From contig CAUAJB010000015.1 of NCBI GenBank assembly GCA_958429225.1, positions 1 through 33,162 of the forward strand: 33,162 nt of DNA, written 5' to 3'. This document shows positions 1 through 8,004 of this stretch, in pieces. Positions within the stretch are counted from its first letter, which is position 1. Each line of letters opens with the position of its first letter. The notes beneath the pieces were generated by a model, which was not told the DNA's origin, made no database searches, and saw nothing but the letters and a program-made list of their open reading frames with translations. A program made the translations under genes and the position numbers. The stretch is from an uncultured Collinsella sp. Lineage in GTDB: Bacteria; Actinomycetota; Coriobacteriia; Coriobacteriales; Coriobacteriaceae.

Positions 1-1504
1 CGTCGAACGCCTCGGAGCCGCGGCGGCCCTCCGACATGCCGTAGTTGATGAAGTGATCCAGGGCCTTATCTTTGCTTCCGTTTGCCCATTCGTTAACATC
101 TGGATACTTATTGAGATAGTAGTCGGCATCGAAAACAGACGAATAATCAAGCCAAGAGGATTTGGGGAACTGCGCGATGATGGCATCCGCATCAGCTTCT
201 CCAAGACGTTTGCACCCGGCATCACTAAAGTACTTGTTCGCATCGCCCCAATTGGAGATAAATCCGTGTTCAATCAAAATACCGGGGATTCCAGCTTCAC
301 GAGCACAACGAATAACGGCGAATTCGTCGCCTACCTGCATCTGAAAGACACCACGGTTTGTAAGTCCGAGAGCAACAAGATTGTTCTGAACCTTCTGGGC
401 CAGTTCGTACGAAACCTGGGTATAGTCAGCCCCGTTCACGGTAGGCGAATATACCTCGGCACCATGAGCTGCGGACGAACCCGAATTGATGTGGAAACTG
501 ATATAGGCCTGAGCGCCCTGTTTGACGCAACGCTGAACGCGGTAAAGGAAGTCGTTGCTTCCGTAACTGCCCGACTGCTCACGAGCGAGAATTACCTTAA
601 ATCCGTAATTCTCAAGCTTGGTCTTACACGCGCTAACAATCTTCCAAGTTAAGTCGGCTTCGCTCTTCCCATTGCCCTGAGCGCCAGAATCGGATCCACC
701 GTGACCGGCATCAAGTGCAATCACACGAACGTTTTTACGAGCTGAACGGGAATCGATGCTATAAGCCGCAATGCCGTCATCATCTTCAGAACCGGAAAGC
801 GCCTCTTCAATAGAGAAAGCCTCGACAGGATTGCCGTTCTCATCGGCATAGTAGACCGACATATCATCGGAATTGTCAACGCGATCAGATGAAGAAGACG
901 AACTGACTACGTCAAAGCTGTAATCCTCAGACGAGAGGTCCACTGAATAGACTGCGTTCGAATCCTTCACCTGATACGTAATACCGGTTAAAAAATACCG
1001 CGCTACCAACAAATCTTGTCCGAATGTAAAGCCCGCAGCATTCCCAGAGAAAGCCGAAGCTTCAACGGAGCGCTCTTCGCCAAAATTGCTGACGAATGAT
1101 AGGGACGCAGAGGTCAAAACATCAGAATCAGATGCAGTTGCGAACGCCGCCTCTTGCATAGCACCCAAAGAAAGAGAGGGCTGCGCAATGTACAAGTATT
1201 GGAAAGAGGCATCGACAGAAGAGGAATCGGGAGATTGGGCCGGCTGAGCGGCCGATTCGACTTCCGAATTACAAGAGTCGGCTTCGGCGGTCTCCTCAGT
1301 ATCCTCACAAGAGTCGGCTTCGGCGGTCTTCTCAGTATCCTCGGAAACGAAATCCGAAAGTGAAGATGAGCTAGAGGTCTCGGCTTCATTATTTGAGAGC
1401 GAGGAAAACTCAAGTGCATAGGCCGACGAAACGGGAGCAAGGAAGGAAGAGGAAACCAGAACAGCGGTAACCAAATTAGCAACTGCGCAACGAACCTTTT
1501 TCAT
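1..1504 (-). CDS. Secreted N-acetylmuramoyl-L-alanine amidase (Amidase_3), partial at left edge
   Basis: The minus-strand frame is open from an ATG at 1504 to the window edge, giving 501 residues. GGGAG lies 7 nt before the ATG. A signal peptide spans about residues 1-30 (MKK start, hydrophobic core, AYA then LEF). A Ser/Asp/Glu-rich low-complexity stretch follows (about 32-100), then a region of unknown fold (about 100-255), then the Amidase_3 domain (about 259-447). The expected zinc ligands are visible: His268 in DAGHGG, Glu282 and His338 in FHIN; the catalytic Glu is Glu412 in EHGF. It should cleave the MurNAc-L-Ala bond of peptidoglycan outside the membrane. From about residue 459 a YYLNKYPDV...HFINYGMSEGR unit begins, the kind of repeat that coriobacterial surface proteins carry at the C-terminus, probably for wall attachment (inference). 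The end lies outside the window. It carries a 12-residue tandem repeat (see 1271-1342). Confidence 0.9.
   Translation of the reverse strand, partial: MKKVRCAVANLVTAVLVSSSFLAPVSSAYALEFSSLSNNEAETSSSSSLSDFVSEDTEKTAEADSCEDTEETAEADSCNSEVESAAQPAQSPDSSSVDASFQYLYIAQPSLSLGAMQEAAFATASDSDVLTSASLSFVSNFGEERSVEASAFSGNAAGFTFGQDLLVARYFLTGITYQVKDSNAVYSVDLSSEDYSFDVVSSSSSSDRVDNSDDMSVYYADENGNPVEAFSIEEALSGSEDDDGIAAYSIDSRSARKNVRVIALDAGHGGSDSGAQGNGKSEADLTWKIVSACKTKLENYGFKVILAREQSGSYGSNDFLYRVQRCVKQGAQAYISFHINSGSSAAHGAEVYSPTVNGADYTQVSYELAQKVQNNLVALGLTNRGVFQMQVGDEFAVIRCAREAGIPGILIEHGFISNWGDANKYFSDAGCKRLGEADADAIIAQFPKSSWLDYSSVFDADYYLNKYPDVNEWANGSKDKALDHFINYGMSEGRRGSEAFD
1271..1342 (-). repeat. 36-bp tandem repeat, two copies, inside the amidase gene
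   Basis: Units 1271-1306 and 1307-1342 are identical except for one base. On the coding strand each encodes EDTExTAEADSC (x = K or E). The repeat falls in the acidic linker between signal peptide and folded part. It is in frame, so slippage would change linker length without breaking the gene. Each unit ends in Cys, unusual for an exported linker. Confidence 0.9.
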
Positions 1505-1711
1505 ATATGCACTCCCAATAAATTACGTAAATCTAAATAGTAGACTTTAACCAAAACAAAATAGAGCTTAAGCAATTCTAGCTGAATTACTTGACCTACT
1601 GTTAACCCAATTTCGCCCTTACACCATTATCGGAACCGAGCTGAGGAAGGCAGCGTAGGAGAAACGCGATTACGAATTTGTGCACAGCTTGGGACTTGGC
1701 CCAACAATGGC
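1505..1711. other. Intergenic region upstream of the amidase
   Basis: About 200 AT-rich bases separate the amidase start from the end of the acyltransferase gene, both on the minus strand. It must hold the amidase promoter. TACTAT on the minus strand near 1540 could be a -10, but I find no well-spaced -35. I see no convincing terminator for the upstream gene. Confidence 0.3.
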
Positions 1712-2830
1712 CTACCTTGGCAAAGAGACCCCTGCAATCTTGTCCCACAAAACATCAAACACCCTACCCGGATGCTTGAACAGCGCCCGATACAGAACCT
1801 GTCGAATCGCCTCGACGCAGGACGCGACAACATACACGCCGGTCACTACAAGCATTACGGACAGCAGCCCCCACGCTGGGTGGCAGTGGGAGAACACAAG
1901 CAAGTTCTTCCACAGCAGCTCCTGCATGTACGCGCTGTCCGTGGCAAGGTACACGCCAAACGACAACGTGGCCAAGTAATTGACAGCAGGCCAATGCGCA
2001 GGTTGAGCATTAAAGACAAACAAGCACACCGGAAGTGCGATCGCAAGCGACAAGAGGCTTCCAGGATTAGTCACCACCGATCCGTACACGCTGGAAGCGA
2101 AAGCGCTCAAAAGGAGCACGTCCTTTTGAGCCACAAAGTAGCAAACGTACACAGCAACGTACGAAAGAACGGGCAGCACCAAAACCCTCGGACCCGCCCC
2201 ACCGCAATAATGCCACTTAAACCAACATGTCACGCACGCGATCACGACCGTCTGACCCGTCAGGGAGGAAACAAAGCCACCAATTGTCGAATACGGCACA
2301 ACGGGCAAGACCCCATATAGCACGACCAGTAGCATACAGAGCTCGCCCAGCCGCCGGCTCGTCAACGCACGCAACCCGTCGAACAGATAGGGTGCCACAA
2401 GAATCAGCAGAATATACACCGTAGGAAACCACCACAGCGAGGCGAGCGGAGCAAAGACGGCAGCCATCAGCTCTCCAGCTTGCAGCCCATCCCCCGCATT
2501 AAACACGCCAAAGTACAGGACGAGCGGCACACTGTAAAAGAGCATCTGCCCCAGCAGGGTCCAAGCCCTTCGCAGCTGACCCTTAAGTGTCAGTTGCGCG
2601 TCGGCCAGATACCACACCGTAATGATAAAAAACACGGCAACGGCAATACGCCCCGAAGGGTACAACACGCCGTGCAGTACCATGCGTGCAACGGTCCCGG
2701 GGAAAACGGAAATAGGCTCAGCATTATGAATCACGAAATGATGAGCCACTATGAACCACATCGAGATGATGCGCAGAAGCTCAACCTTTGAATTGCGCCC
2801 TTTTGAACGTCCCAAACTCTCCCCCATCAA
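1712..2830 (-). CDS. Membrane acyltransferase, Acyltransferase_3 family
   Basis: The product is about 372 residues and almost entirely hydrophobic, with about ten predicted membrane segments. Near the N-terminus the sequence ELLRIISMWFIVAHH carries the family's conserved Arg and His, as in OafA and related O-acyltransferases. Such proteins transfer acetyl or succinyl groups from acyl-CoA to sugars of surface polysaccharides at the membrane. Length and topology fit a complete protein. The start is uncertain: TTG at 2830 is followed directly by ATG at 2827, and neither has a clear ribosome binding site. The substrate cannot be read from sequence; the polysaccharide genes 10 kb away offer a plausible target (inference). 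Confidence 0.8.
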   Translation of the reverse strand: MMGESLGRSKGRNSKVELLRIISMWFIVAHHFVIHNAEPISVFPGTVARMVLHGVLYPSGRIAVAVFFIITVWYLADAQLTLKGQLRRAWTLLGQMLFYSVPLVLYFGVFNAGDGLQAGELMAAVFAPLASLWWFPTVYILLILVAPYLFDGLRALTSRRLGELCMLLVVLYGVLPVVPYSTIGGFVSSLTGQTVVIACVTCWFKWHYCGGAGPRVLVLPVLSYVAVYVCYFVAQKDVLLLSAFASSVYGSVVTNPGSLLSLAIALPVCLFVFNAQPAHWPAVNYLATLSFGVYLATDSAYMQELLWKNLLVFSHCHPAWGLLSVMLVVTGVYVVASCVEAIRQVLYRALFKHPGRVFDVLWDKIAGVSLPR

Positions 2831-2889
2831 CCGTGCAACTTTTATGAGTCGCTAACGTATCCCGCATACCAACAATTTAGCCAATTACA

Positions 2890-2936
2890 CCTGGAGGGCA
2901 AGTTGTGTCACGAAAAGTGGTGTAAGCCCCTCCAGG
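2890..2936. repeat. 9-bp inverted repeat, possible insertion-sequence end
   Basis: Perfect arms 2890-2898 and 2928-2936 (CCTGGAGGG and its complement) enclose 29 bases containing TGTGTCACGAAAAGTGGTGT. The composition resembles terminal sequences of some insertion sequences, but I cannot name the family. It lies 20 bp from the end of an unrecognised gene fragment. Confidence 0.4.
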
Positions 2937-2955
2937 GCCGTTGTCGGCCGATATC

Positions 2956-3078
2956 CTACGCGACCTTACCGAGCTTGTCCATGAAGGCGGCCTTCAGCGC
3001 GGCAACGGTGGCGCCCCCGACGCGCTTGTGGCGGCACCACTCCGCGACGTTGCGCTCCAGGTGGACTGCTTCTGTCAA
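2956..3078 (-). pseudogene. Unrecognised 3' gene fragment (about 40 codons)
   Basis: On the minus strand a frame ending in TAG at 2958-2956 reads HLERNVAEWCRHKRVGG and continues to a C-terminus KLGKVA. It looks like the basic, helical end of a real protein rather than noise, but I do not recognise the family. It sits directly downstream of the decayed transposase and next to a 9-bp inverted repeat, so it is probably a mobile-element remnant. A full-length gene is not present. Confidence 0.3.
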
Positions 3079-3126
3079 GGCTAAACTGAACACCGGGGAC
3101 TGCAGTGGAAACCCCGGACTGTGTTC

Positions 3127-3741
3127 CTACGCTACAGGACCTAGGCTTCTTCGGAACTGCATCGGGCTCATATAGCCCAGGTCGCTCTTGCGGCGCTTGT
3201 CGCGGGACCAGAACAGATAGGCGTCCGGCATCTCCATGAACTCCCCCATGCCAGCATCGTCCCAGCCCCTTCCGTGGAAGGACTCCACCTTCAGCCTGCC
3301 GAAGAAGCCCTCCGCCCTTGAATTGTCGGGTGAGCACCCCTTCCTCGTCATCGAGCGCACGATGCCGTGCCCATCGCAGATGGCGATCCAACCGGGCCAC
3401 CGGTAATGGCTGCCGCGGTCGGAGTGCACCCAGTGGTGCTCACCATACGCAAGCTGCGAGCAGGCCCGCAGGAGCGATGAGTTGGCAAGCACCGCGTTCG
3501 GGGGCGTGCCGATGGACCAGCCGACGGGCATTCCGTTGAAGCAATTGATCGCCGGCGAGAGGTGCACTTGCCGGCGGGGATGCGGAATTCCGTGATGCCT
3601 GTGACCCACAGCCCGTTTGGCTGGCCGCGAAGCGGTGTCTGCCCCTCTCGTCCAGGCAGGTGTTCCCAGGCGCCACGTAGACCTCGCCCACGTACGGGCT
3701 GTACCTGCGCCTCCTCCGCGGCGCGCAGGCGACCAGCCCCT
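3127..3741 (-). pseudogene. Decayed IS3-family transposase (OrfB, rve integrase domain)
   Basis: IS3-family OrfB (IS150-like) sequence is readable only by switching among three minus-strand frames. GLVACAPRRRRRYSPYVGEV is in one frame, PNGLWVTGITEFRIPAGK in the second, and from VHLSPAINCFNGMPVGW to the end in the third. The second DDE Asp (HSDRGSHY) and the Glu (AEGFFGRLK) remain. The first Asp, normally in WLTDITEF, is Gly (codon 3597-3599). The N-terminal half of OrfB and all of OrfA are missing, and homology stops abruptly at about 3741, next to a phage holin fragment. With at least two frameshifts, a lost catalytic residue and a 5' truncation, it is certainly inactive. Confidence 0.85.
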
Positions 3742-3769
3742 TTGAATTGCCCATGGAAGGAGAAGACCT

Positions 3770-4033
3770 ATGGGCATCAACTGGAGGGTCCGCACGAAGC
3801 CGCTGGCGTTCTGGCTGGGCATCGCGGGCGCGGCGGCGACACCGGTGCTCGCGTACCTGGGACTCGGCTACGAGGCCATTCCACGCGCATGGGCGGCCCG
3901 CGGCGCGACCGACCCAGCTCGGCACCCGGAGCGAACGCAAGTTCGGCGCGGGCGGCCCCAGACGGGCGAGCACGTGGCAGTGGTTGCTCCGCTGGGGGGG
4001 CATAATAATGAACGGTTGGCCTGCGTCCCGTGA
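3770..4033 (+). pseudogene. Truncated phage holin (phi-LC3-type N-terminus)
   Basis: AAGGAG at 3757-3762 is followed at good spacing by ATG (3770). The first about 37 residues, MGINWRVRTKPLAFWLG then a hydrophobic stretch ending near GYEAI, match the start of phi-LC3 / Phage_holin_1 holins, which open with a short basic amphipathic segment and a first membrane helix. From about 3885 the frame becomes Arg/Pro/Ala-rich nonsense that runs to a stop at 4033. The second membrane helix and the acidic DPTT-type tail of the family are absent. It is read as a prophage scar. It starts 28 bp from the broken end of the transposase on the other strand, so the junction is a rearrangement point. Confidence 0.6.
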
Positions 4034-4158
4034 CGGTTGCTGCAAAGGCTCCGCTTGGGAACAGATGCAATATTGCGTCCGCACCTTCTGTTAGAATTGT
4101 TCACTAGTGTTTTATGCTGCGGTTTTCTGATCCGCCGGCATGGGCTAAGGGGTGTTTT
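4034..4158. other. Junction between holin remnant and methyltransferase stump
   Basis: The sequence is noticeably more AT-rich than its flanks. TAGAAT at 4092-4097 could be a -10 element for the gene that follows, but no good -35 is seen. AAGGGG at 4147-4152 would serve the TTG at 4159. Confidence 0.3.
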
Positions 4159-4382
4159 TTGGCTGTACAGGGTAAATCAAAGGAGCGCGTTCAGGACGTT
4201 GGCGAGGTCTTCACCAACGAGTGCGAGGTGAACGCCATGCTTGACATGGTGAAATCCGAGACGGAGCGCATCGACTCCCGGTTCCTGGAGCCGCCGTACG
4301 ACAACGGCAACTTCCTCGCTGAGGTGCTGCGACGCAAGCTTTCCGTGGTGGCCTCGCGCTACCGCAAGAGCGCGACCGACTG
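4159..4382 (+). pseudogene. 5' stump of an N6-adenine DNA methyltransferase
   Basis: From a TTG at 4159, with AAGGGG in good position, the frame reads VGEVFTNECEVNAMLDMV and then ETERIDSRFLEP. This is the start of the N6_Mtase-type DNA methyltransferases found in restriction-modification loci. Motif I, which binds S-adenosylmethionine and is normally FLEPACGNGNFL, here reads FLEPPYDNGNFL, so key residues of the loop are changed. Homology ends near 4382 (RYRKSATD) and the rest of the enzyme, including the NPPY motif, is missing. The frame continues as meaningless sequence. It is a dead fragment of a former modification gene. Confidence 0.65.
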
Positions 4383-4390
4383 CATACACG

Positions 4391-4642
4391 GTGCCGTCGC
4401 GGCGAGAAAGGCTGGCGCAGAGAAGCCGAAAACCGCGGCCGACAGCGGCGCGGCCGGCGTCGAACAAGGCCCAGTTGAACGCACTGGGAGCCGGGTGCAA
4501 GGTGCGCCACAAGGCATGGGGCGCCGGCACCGTGACGAGGATAGACGGCGGCTCGATCTACGTGAGCATCGGGGGCAAGGAGCGGATGTTTCAGTTCCCG
4601 GGCGCGTTCGAGCAGGAGTTCTTGAGTTTATTGGGAGCATAC
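4391..4642 (+). pseudogene. Tudor/KOW-like C-terminal domain fragment, in frame with SIR2
   Basis: The frame that becomes SIR2 is open from 4391. About 4487-4630 encodes a small beta-barrel-like domain (VRHKAWGAGTVTRI, then FQFPGAFEQEFLSL) of the type found at the C-terminus of some helicases and nuclease-associated proteins. It is normally the last domain of a protein, yet no stop codon separates it from the next gene. I read it as the 3' end of a lost gene, perhaps the same gene as the methyltransferase stump with its middle deleted (inference). It could also be a real N-terminal extension of SIR2 if ATG 4391 is used. Confidence 0.45.
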
Positions 4643-5917
4643 ATGTCTGACAACGCAATAAACATACCGGGCAACGTGTCCTCCGATATGCAGAAAGAAT
4701 CCTCCAAACCCCTTTTTACCTTGCAGAGGGGTGCAACAAGGCGTGAGGTAAACGCGGTAGAAGCCAGACATTTTGTTCAAGGCATTCTTTCCAGGTCGAT
4801 TAACCTAGCCACGCTTATCGGCTCTGGCGCATCTACTCCGGCCATTCCCCTGATGGGTGAAACCTTCAGGAACTTGCGAGCGGACCTCAAGCTCAACGAT
4901 CCCGATCTATCTATCCTTCTGGAAAGTCGGATAACTAAAATTGCCTGTCGAGATAACGAAGACCCTGCGAAGTACTCGAACATAGAGAACCTCCTCTCGT
5001 GGCTGAGTCAGCGCATCGAGGGCTCTCTAGATAGCGCCGATGACGACAAGAGGGTTTCCGATGCAGTTCGCAAGGCCTTTCTCGAGTCCGTCGACATCAA
5101 ATACAGCGCGGAGCACTCCGACGTCCTTGATAGCTATCGTAAGTTTGTTCAGGGACTTGGCGTATCGCGACAGATCCTTGCGCGCGGTGGTCAAGCTGCC
5201 TTCGACGTCGTTAATCTCTTCACAACAAACTACGACCTATTTCATGAGATGGCCCTTGAATCGAGCGGCTACGCCTATGTGGACGGGTTCTCGAACGGGC
5301 TGATACCCACATTCAACCCGCGGGAATACCATCGCAGGCCGATTGACCTCGACGAGAGATTCAGGGATCACTACGAACCGGTGAACCCCTTCTTTCGCCT
5401 TTACAAGATGCACGGGTCCATCAACTGGAGGATTTATGACGGAAACGTCGTAAGGGTCCCCAGGTTTCCCGACATCACCGACGAGTACCAAGGCGACAGA
5501 CAACTTATCGCCCCGATGACTTCCAAATACGCCTTGACCCAGGGCTCCCCCTATAGCGATATGTTCCGCGAGTTCGTAAATGCCCTCGCCGTCCCCAACA
5601 CAGTCCTTCTGACTTGTGGATTCAGCTTCGCGGACTCTCACATATCAAACCTTATCAGCCAGGCTCTTGCGAGGCCCGATTTCACGCTCCTCGCCTTTAT
5701 CGGCAACCCGGCAGAAGCAGATGTCGGTTCCCCTACACGTGTGTTCTACGATAAGGCAGGTGGCGCGAACACCTATTTCGTATATCCAAGTGAAAGGGAA
5801 CTGGACCGCAAGCGCCCGCTATACTTCTCGGAATTTGCTGACTTTATCGGGCCCGAGATCACCTTCGGAGACGATGTGGCATCTGGATCTTTGGGGCTTG
5901 GTGACAAGAATGACTAA
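4643..5917 (+). CDS. SIR2-family NADase, defence effector partner of HerA
   Basis: The product has 424 residues from ATG 4643, with GGGAG 5 nt upstream. SIR2_2 motifs appear in order: nucleotide-binding GSGAS (60-64), FTTNYD (193-198), MHGSINW with the catalytic His257, and GFSFADSH (326-333). In SIR2-HerA (Nezha) anti-phage systems such proteins degrade NAD+ and, in some systems, show nuclease activity, assembling with a HerA hexamer in the cytoplasm. The stop codon overlaps the HerA start by 8 nt, so translation is coupled. An in-frame ATG at 4391 would add 84 residues containing a Tudor-like domain; I prefer 4643 because of the ribosome binding site and the normal length. All expected active-site residues are intact. 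Confidence 0.85.
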   Translation: MSDNAINIPGNVSSDMQKESSKPLFTLQRGATRREVNAVEARHFVQGILSRSINLATLIGSGASTPAIPLMGETFRNLRADLKLNDPDLSILLESRITKIACRDNEDPAKYSNIENLLSWLSQRIEGSLDSADDDKRVSDAVRKAFLESVDIKYSAEHSDVLDSYRKFVQGLGVSRQILARGGQAAFDVVNLFTTNYDLFHEMALESSGYAYVDGFSNGLIPTFNPREYHRRPIDLDERFRDHYEPVNPFFRLYKMHGSINWRIYDGNVVRVPRFPDITDEYQGDRQLIAPMTSKYALTQGSPYSDMFREFVNALAVPNTVLLTCGFSFADSHISNLISQALARPDFTLLAFIGNPAEADVGSPTRVFYDKAGGANTYFVYPSERELDRKRPLYFSEFADFIGPEITFGDDVASGSLGLGDKND

Positions 5918-7742
5918 TGAGGTTCCCAATCCGGGTTGGTTCATCGGCACCATCTGCTATATGGATCAGGAGAAGATAAGACTACGCGCATCACGTTCCG
6001 ACTTTTCAGACCGGATGCTCGATGGCGAGCCAAGGCATCTAAACGGGCTCAATCAATATCTCTTTTCCTATCTCTCTATCTCGACAAAGATCATTTTTCG
6101 CGTGACTTCCGTAGAAGAGGCCGAGAGGCCGTATTCCGACCAGCCTTCGTCGAGGTTTAGCACGAGCTATATCTTCACCGCCGTCCCCATTGGAGAGATT
6201 GAAGGATCTTCCTACGTGCCCGGCGTAGTAGACCTCCCCATGGTCGGCTCCAATGTCTATGCCTGCGATGAATCAATCCTCAAGAGGGTCTTTTGCGTGC
6301 GGGAAGGAGTCGAGATTGGGTCCCTCGCTGGGTACGATTCAGTAAGACCCACTTTTGATATCGATTCCCTGTTCTCTGGTCATCTCGCTATTCTCGGTAA
6401 TACCGGCTCGGGAAAGTCCTCAACCGCGCGGCTCCTGCTTGATAGGGCGGCATCGCTCTTAGATGCCGAGGACGCGCTCGATGCAGAGCCCCGATTCTTC
6501 GTCTTCGATCTGCACGGCGATTATGACTTTCTCACGCGCGGCGGTTACGGCTGCACGAGACGAATCGGCGCTGATGAGTACCACCTCGCGCCCGGAGAGT
6601 TGTCGATGGATGACTGGTCAGCTATTCTCGACCCCTCGCGACGCATCCAGAAACCTCTGCTTGAGAGGGCCGTGAGATACTCCCACCTCAACGAGGAGGG
6701 CAAGAAGAAGCTATTTGCTGCCTTTGCATATACCGCAATTCGGGACACGAGCATCGATAGCCACGCAGCGAGGAAGTTTCAGGTCTCAAAGTATTACCAG
6801 CCGATTGAGGGAGAACTTAACAAGATTCTCGAACGCGAGTCCGGACCTTTCTCTCGCCCTCAGACCGCTCATAACCTGTTAGTGTCTTTCAACCTGGAAT
6901 ACGGAAACATATCGAAAGATGTCGTCGAAGGGCTTGAGTCCCTTTTGAAGGAGTTCATCGAGGACGAATACATGTCCGATGGACTTCCCAATATCGAACG
7001 CATCTTATGTGAGTACGAAAAACCTAAAAGCGAGGTCTCAATCTCTGACGTCGTTGATGCGCTTGACTTCGTGTTCGACGAAGAAGAAGTGCGGGGCAAC
7101 CGTCAGATAAGGTCGTATTCAGAGGGGCTGGTTACTCAGCTTAGAAACCTTAGGGAAAGGTATTCGCAAGACCTCTTCTCACTTGAGCGGGGCGAGTCAA
7201 TTGCTGCCCTCTTAAACAAGGGGCATGGCATTCTTGTGCTAGACGTATCTCAGATAATCGACGAGTCAGGATTGAAGTTGTTTTCCCACTACGTTGCGCG
7301 CACCCTCTTTCAGGCTAGCCTAGATGCAGGAAGAGGCTCCTCGACACCTATCTATCTCATTTTTGACGAGGCGCATCGCTATATCAGGGATGCAGACCTG
7401 ACAGACGACTCAGTGTTCAATCGAATTGCACGGGAGGGCCGTAAGTTTGGCATTTACCTTACCGCCATCAGCCAAATCCCCAGTGAGCTTTCCCGCGTCG
7501 TGCTCTCTCAGACGGGAACCTTCATAATCCACCGCATTCAGAACTCTTACGACCTCGATTACGTTCGCCGCAATATCCCTTCCATATCAAATGGCCAGGT
7601 CATGCGCCTTCCCGCATTCGCCCCGGGAACCGCGACCGCGCTGGGAAGCTCCATTACGGTGCCCCTTGAACTACAGATAGACGATGACTTTGCCGACGAG
7701 ACGCCAACGATCCGGATGATGAAGAGCAATCGGATTCGATAA
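5910..7742 (+). CDS. HerA-type hexameric ATPase, defence partner of SIR2
   Basis: The product has 610 residues from ATG 5910, which overlaps the SIR2 stop. The N-terminus (about 8-110) is the HAS-barrel. The Walker A motif is GNTGSGKSS (163-171), Walker B is LIFDEAH (483-489), and a conserved Gln follows in ISQIPSEL. These are HerA/FtsK-superfamily features; HerA forms hexameric rings that translocate DNA, and in SIR2-HerA systems it scaffolds and activates the NADase. Length is normal for the family. No nurA gene is nearby, so a role in archaeal-type end resection is unlikely. A terminator follows directly, making a compact two-gene cassette. The longer upstream frame (from 5616) overlaps SIR2 and is not the start. 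Confidence 0.88.
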   Translation: MTNEVPNPGWFIGTICYMDQEKIRLRASRSDFSDRMLDGEPRHLNGLNQYLFSYLSISTKIIFRVTSVEEAERPYSDQPSSRFSTSYIFTAVPIGEIEGSSYVPGVVDLPMVGSNVYACDESILKRVFCVREGVEIGSLAGYDSVRPTFDIDSLFSGHLAILGNTGSGKSSTARLLLDRAASLLDAEDALDAEPRFFVFDLHGDYDFLTRGGYGCTRRIGADEYHLAPGELSMDDWSAILDPSRRIQKPLLERAVRYSHLNEEGKKKLFAAFAYTAIRDTSIDSHAARKFQVSKYYQPIEGELNKILERESGPFSRPQTAHNLLVSFNLEYGNISKDVVEGLESLLKEFIEDEYMSDGLPNIERILCEYEKPKSEVSISDVVDALDFVFDEEEVRGNRQIRSYSEGLVTQLRNLRERYSQDLFSLERGESIAALLNKGHGILVLDVSQIIDESGLKLFSHYVARTLFQASLDAGRGSSTPIYLIFDEAHRYIRDADLTDDSVFNRIAREGRKFGIYLTAISQIPSELSRVVLSQTGTFIIHRIQNSYDLDYVRRNIPSISNGQVMRLPAFAPGTATALGSSITVPLELQIDDDFADETPTIRMMKSNRIR

Positions 7743-7766
7743 AGCTATTTGTGGCCGGCCCGGAGA

Positions 7767-7803
7767 ATGCCCGCAACGGAGACGTTGTGGGCATTTCCTT
7801 TTG
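7767..7803 (+). terminator. Rho-independent terminator of the SIR2-HerA cassette
   Basis: A 12-bp stem (7767-7778 with 7783-7794, one G-U pair) closes a GAGA tetraloop and is followed by TTCCTTTT. It begins 24 bp after the herA stop. Confidence 0.85.
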
Positions 7804-7848
7804 CCCGCTCGGGGCACGGGAGTCATACGTGAGTGAGTAGGATGGTAA

Positions 7849-7963
7849 GCCGCAGGGCAGCAAGGGCAGCCGGAGGAGCCGCAGGAGCAGGCGCCGCAGG
7901 TAGAGGCGGTGTCGAACTACTGCGAGCTTCTCAACCGGCGGGACGCGCGCTACGCCTAGCAAC
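7849..7963 (+). pseudogene. Short unrecognised C-terminal gene fragment
   Basis: After an in-frame stop at 7846-7848, a plus-strand frame reads QPEEPQEQAPQVEAV and then NYCELLNRRDARYA before a TAG. The Pro/Gln/Glu linker followed by a short, plausible helix looks like the tail of a real protein, but I do not recognise it and there is no start. It lies between the HerA terminator and the glycosyltransferase fragment. Confidence 0.25.
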
Positions 7964-8004
7964 AAGCCAGAACAAGCACAGTAATTTTCAGCGCACCATA
8001 CACG

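Noticed and set aside
3868..4104. Minus-strand frames opposite the holin remnant
   Set aside because: Arg/Pro-rich translations without family resemblance; they look like shadows of GC-rich sequence.
5910..7742. HerA as part of a HerA-NurA repair pair
   Set aside because: No nurA-like nuclease is adjacent; the partner is SIR2, which indicates a defence role.
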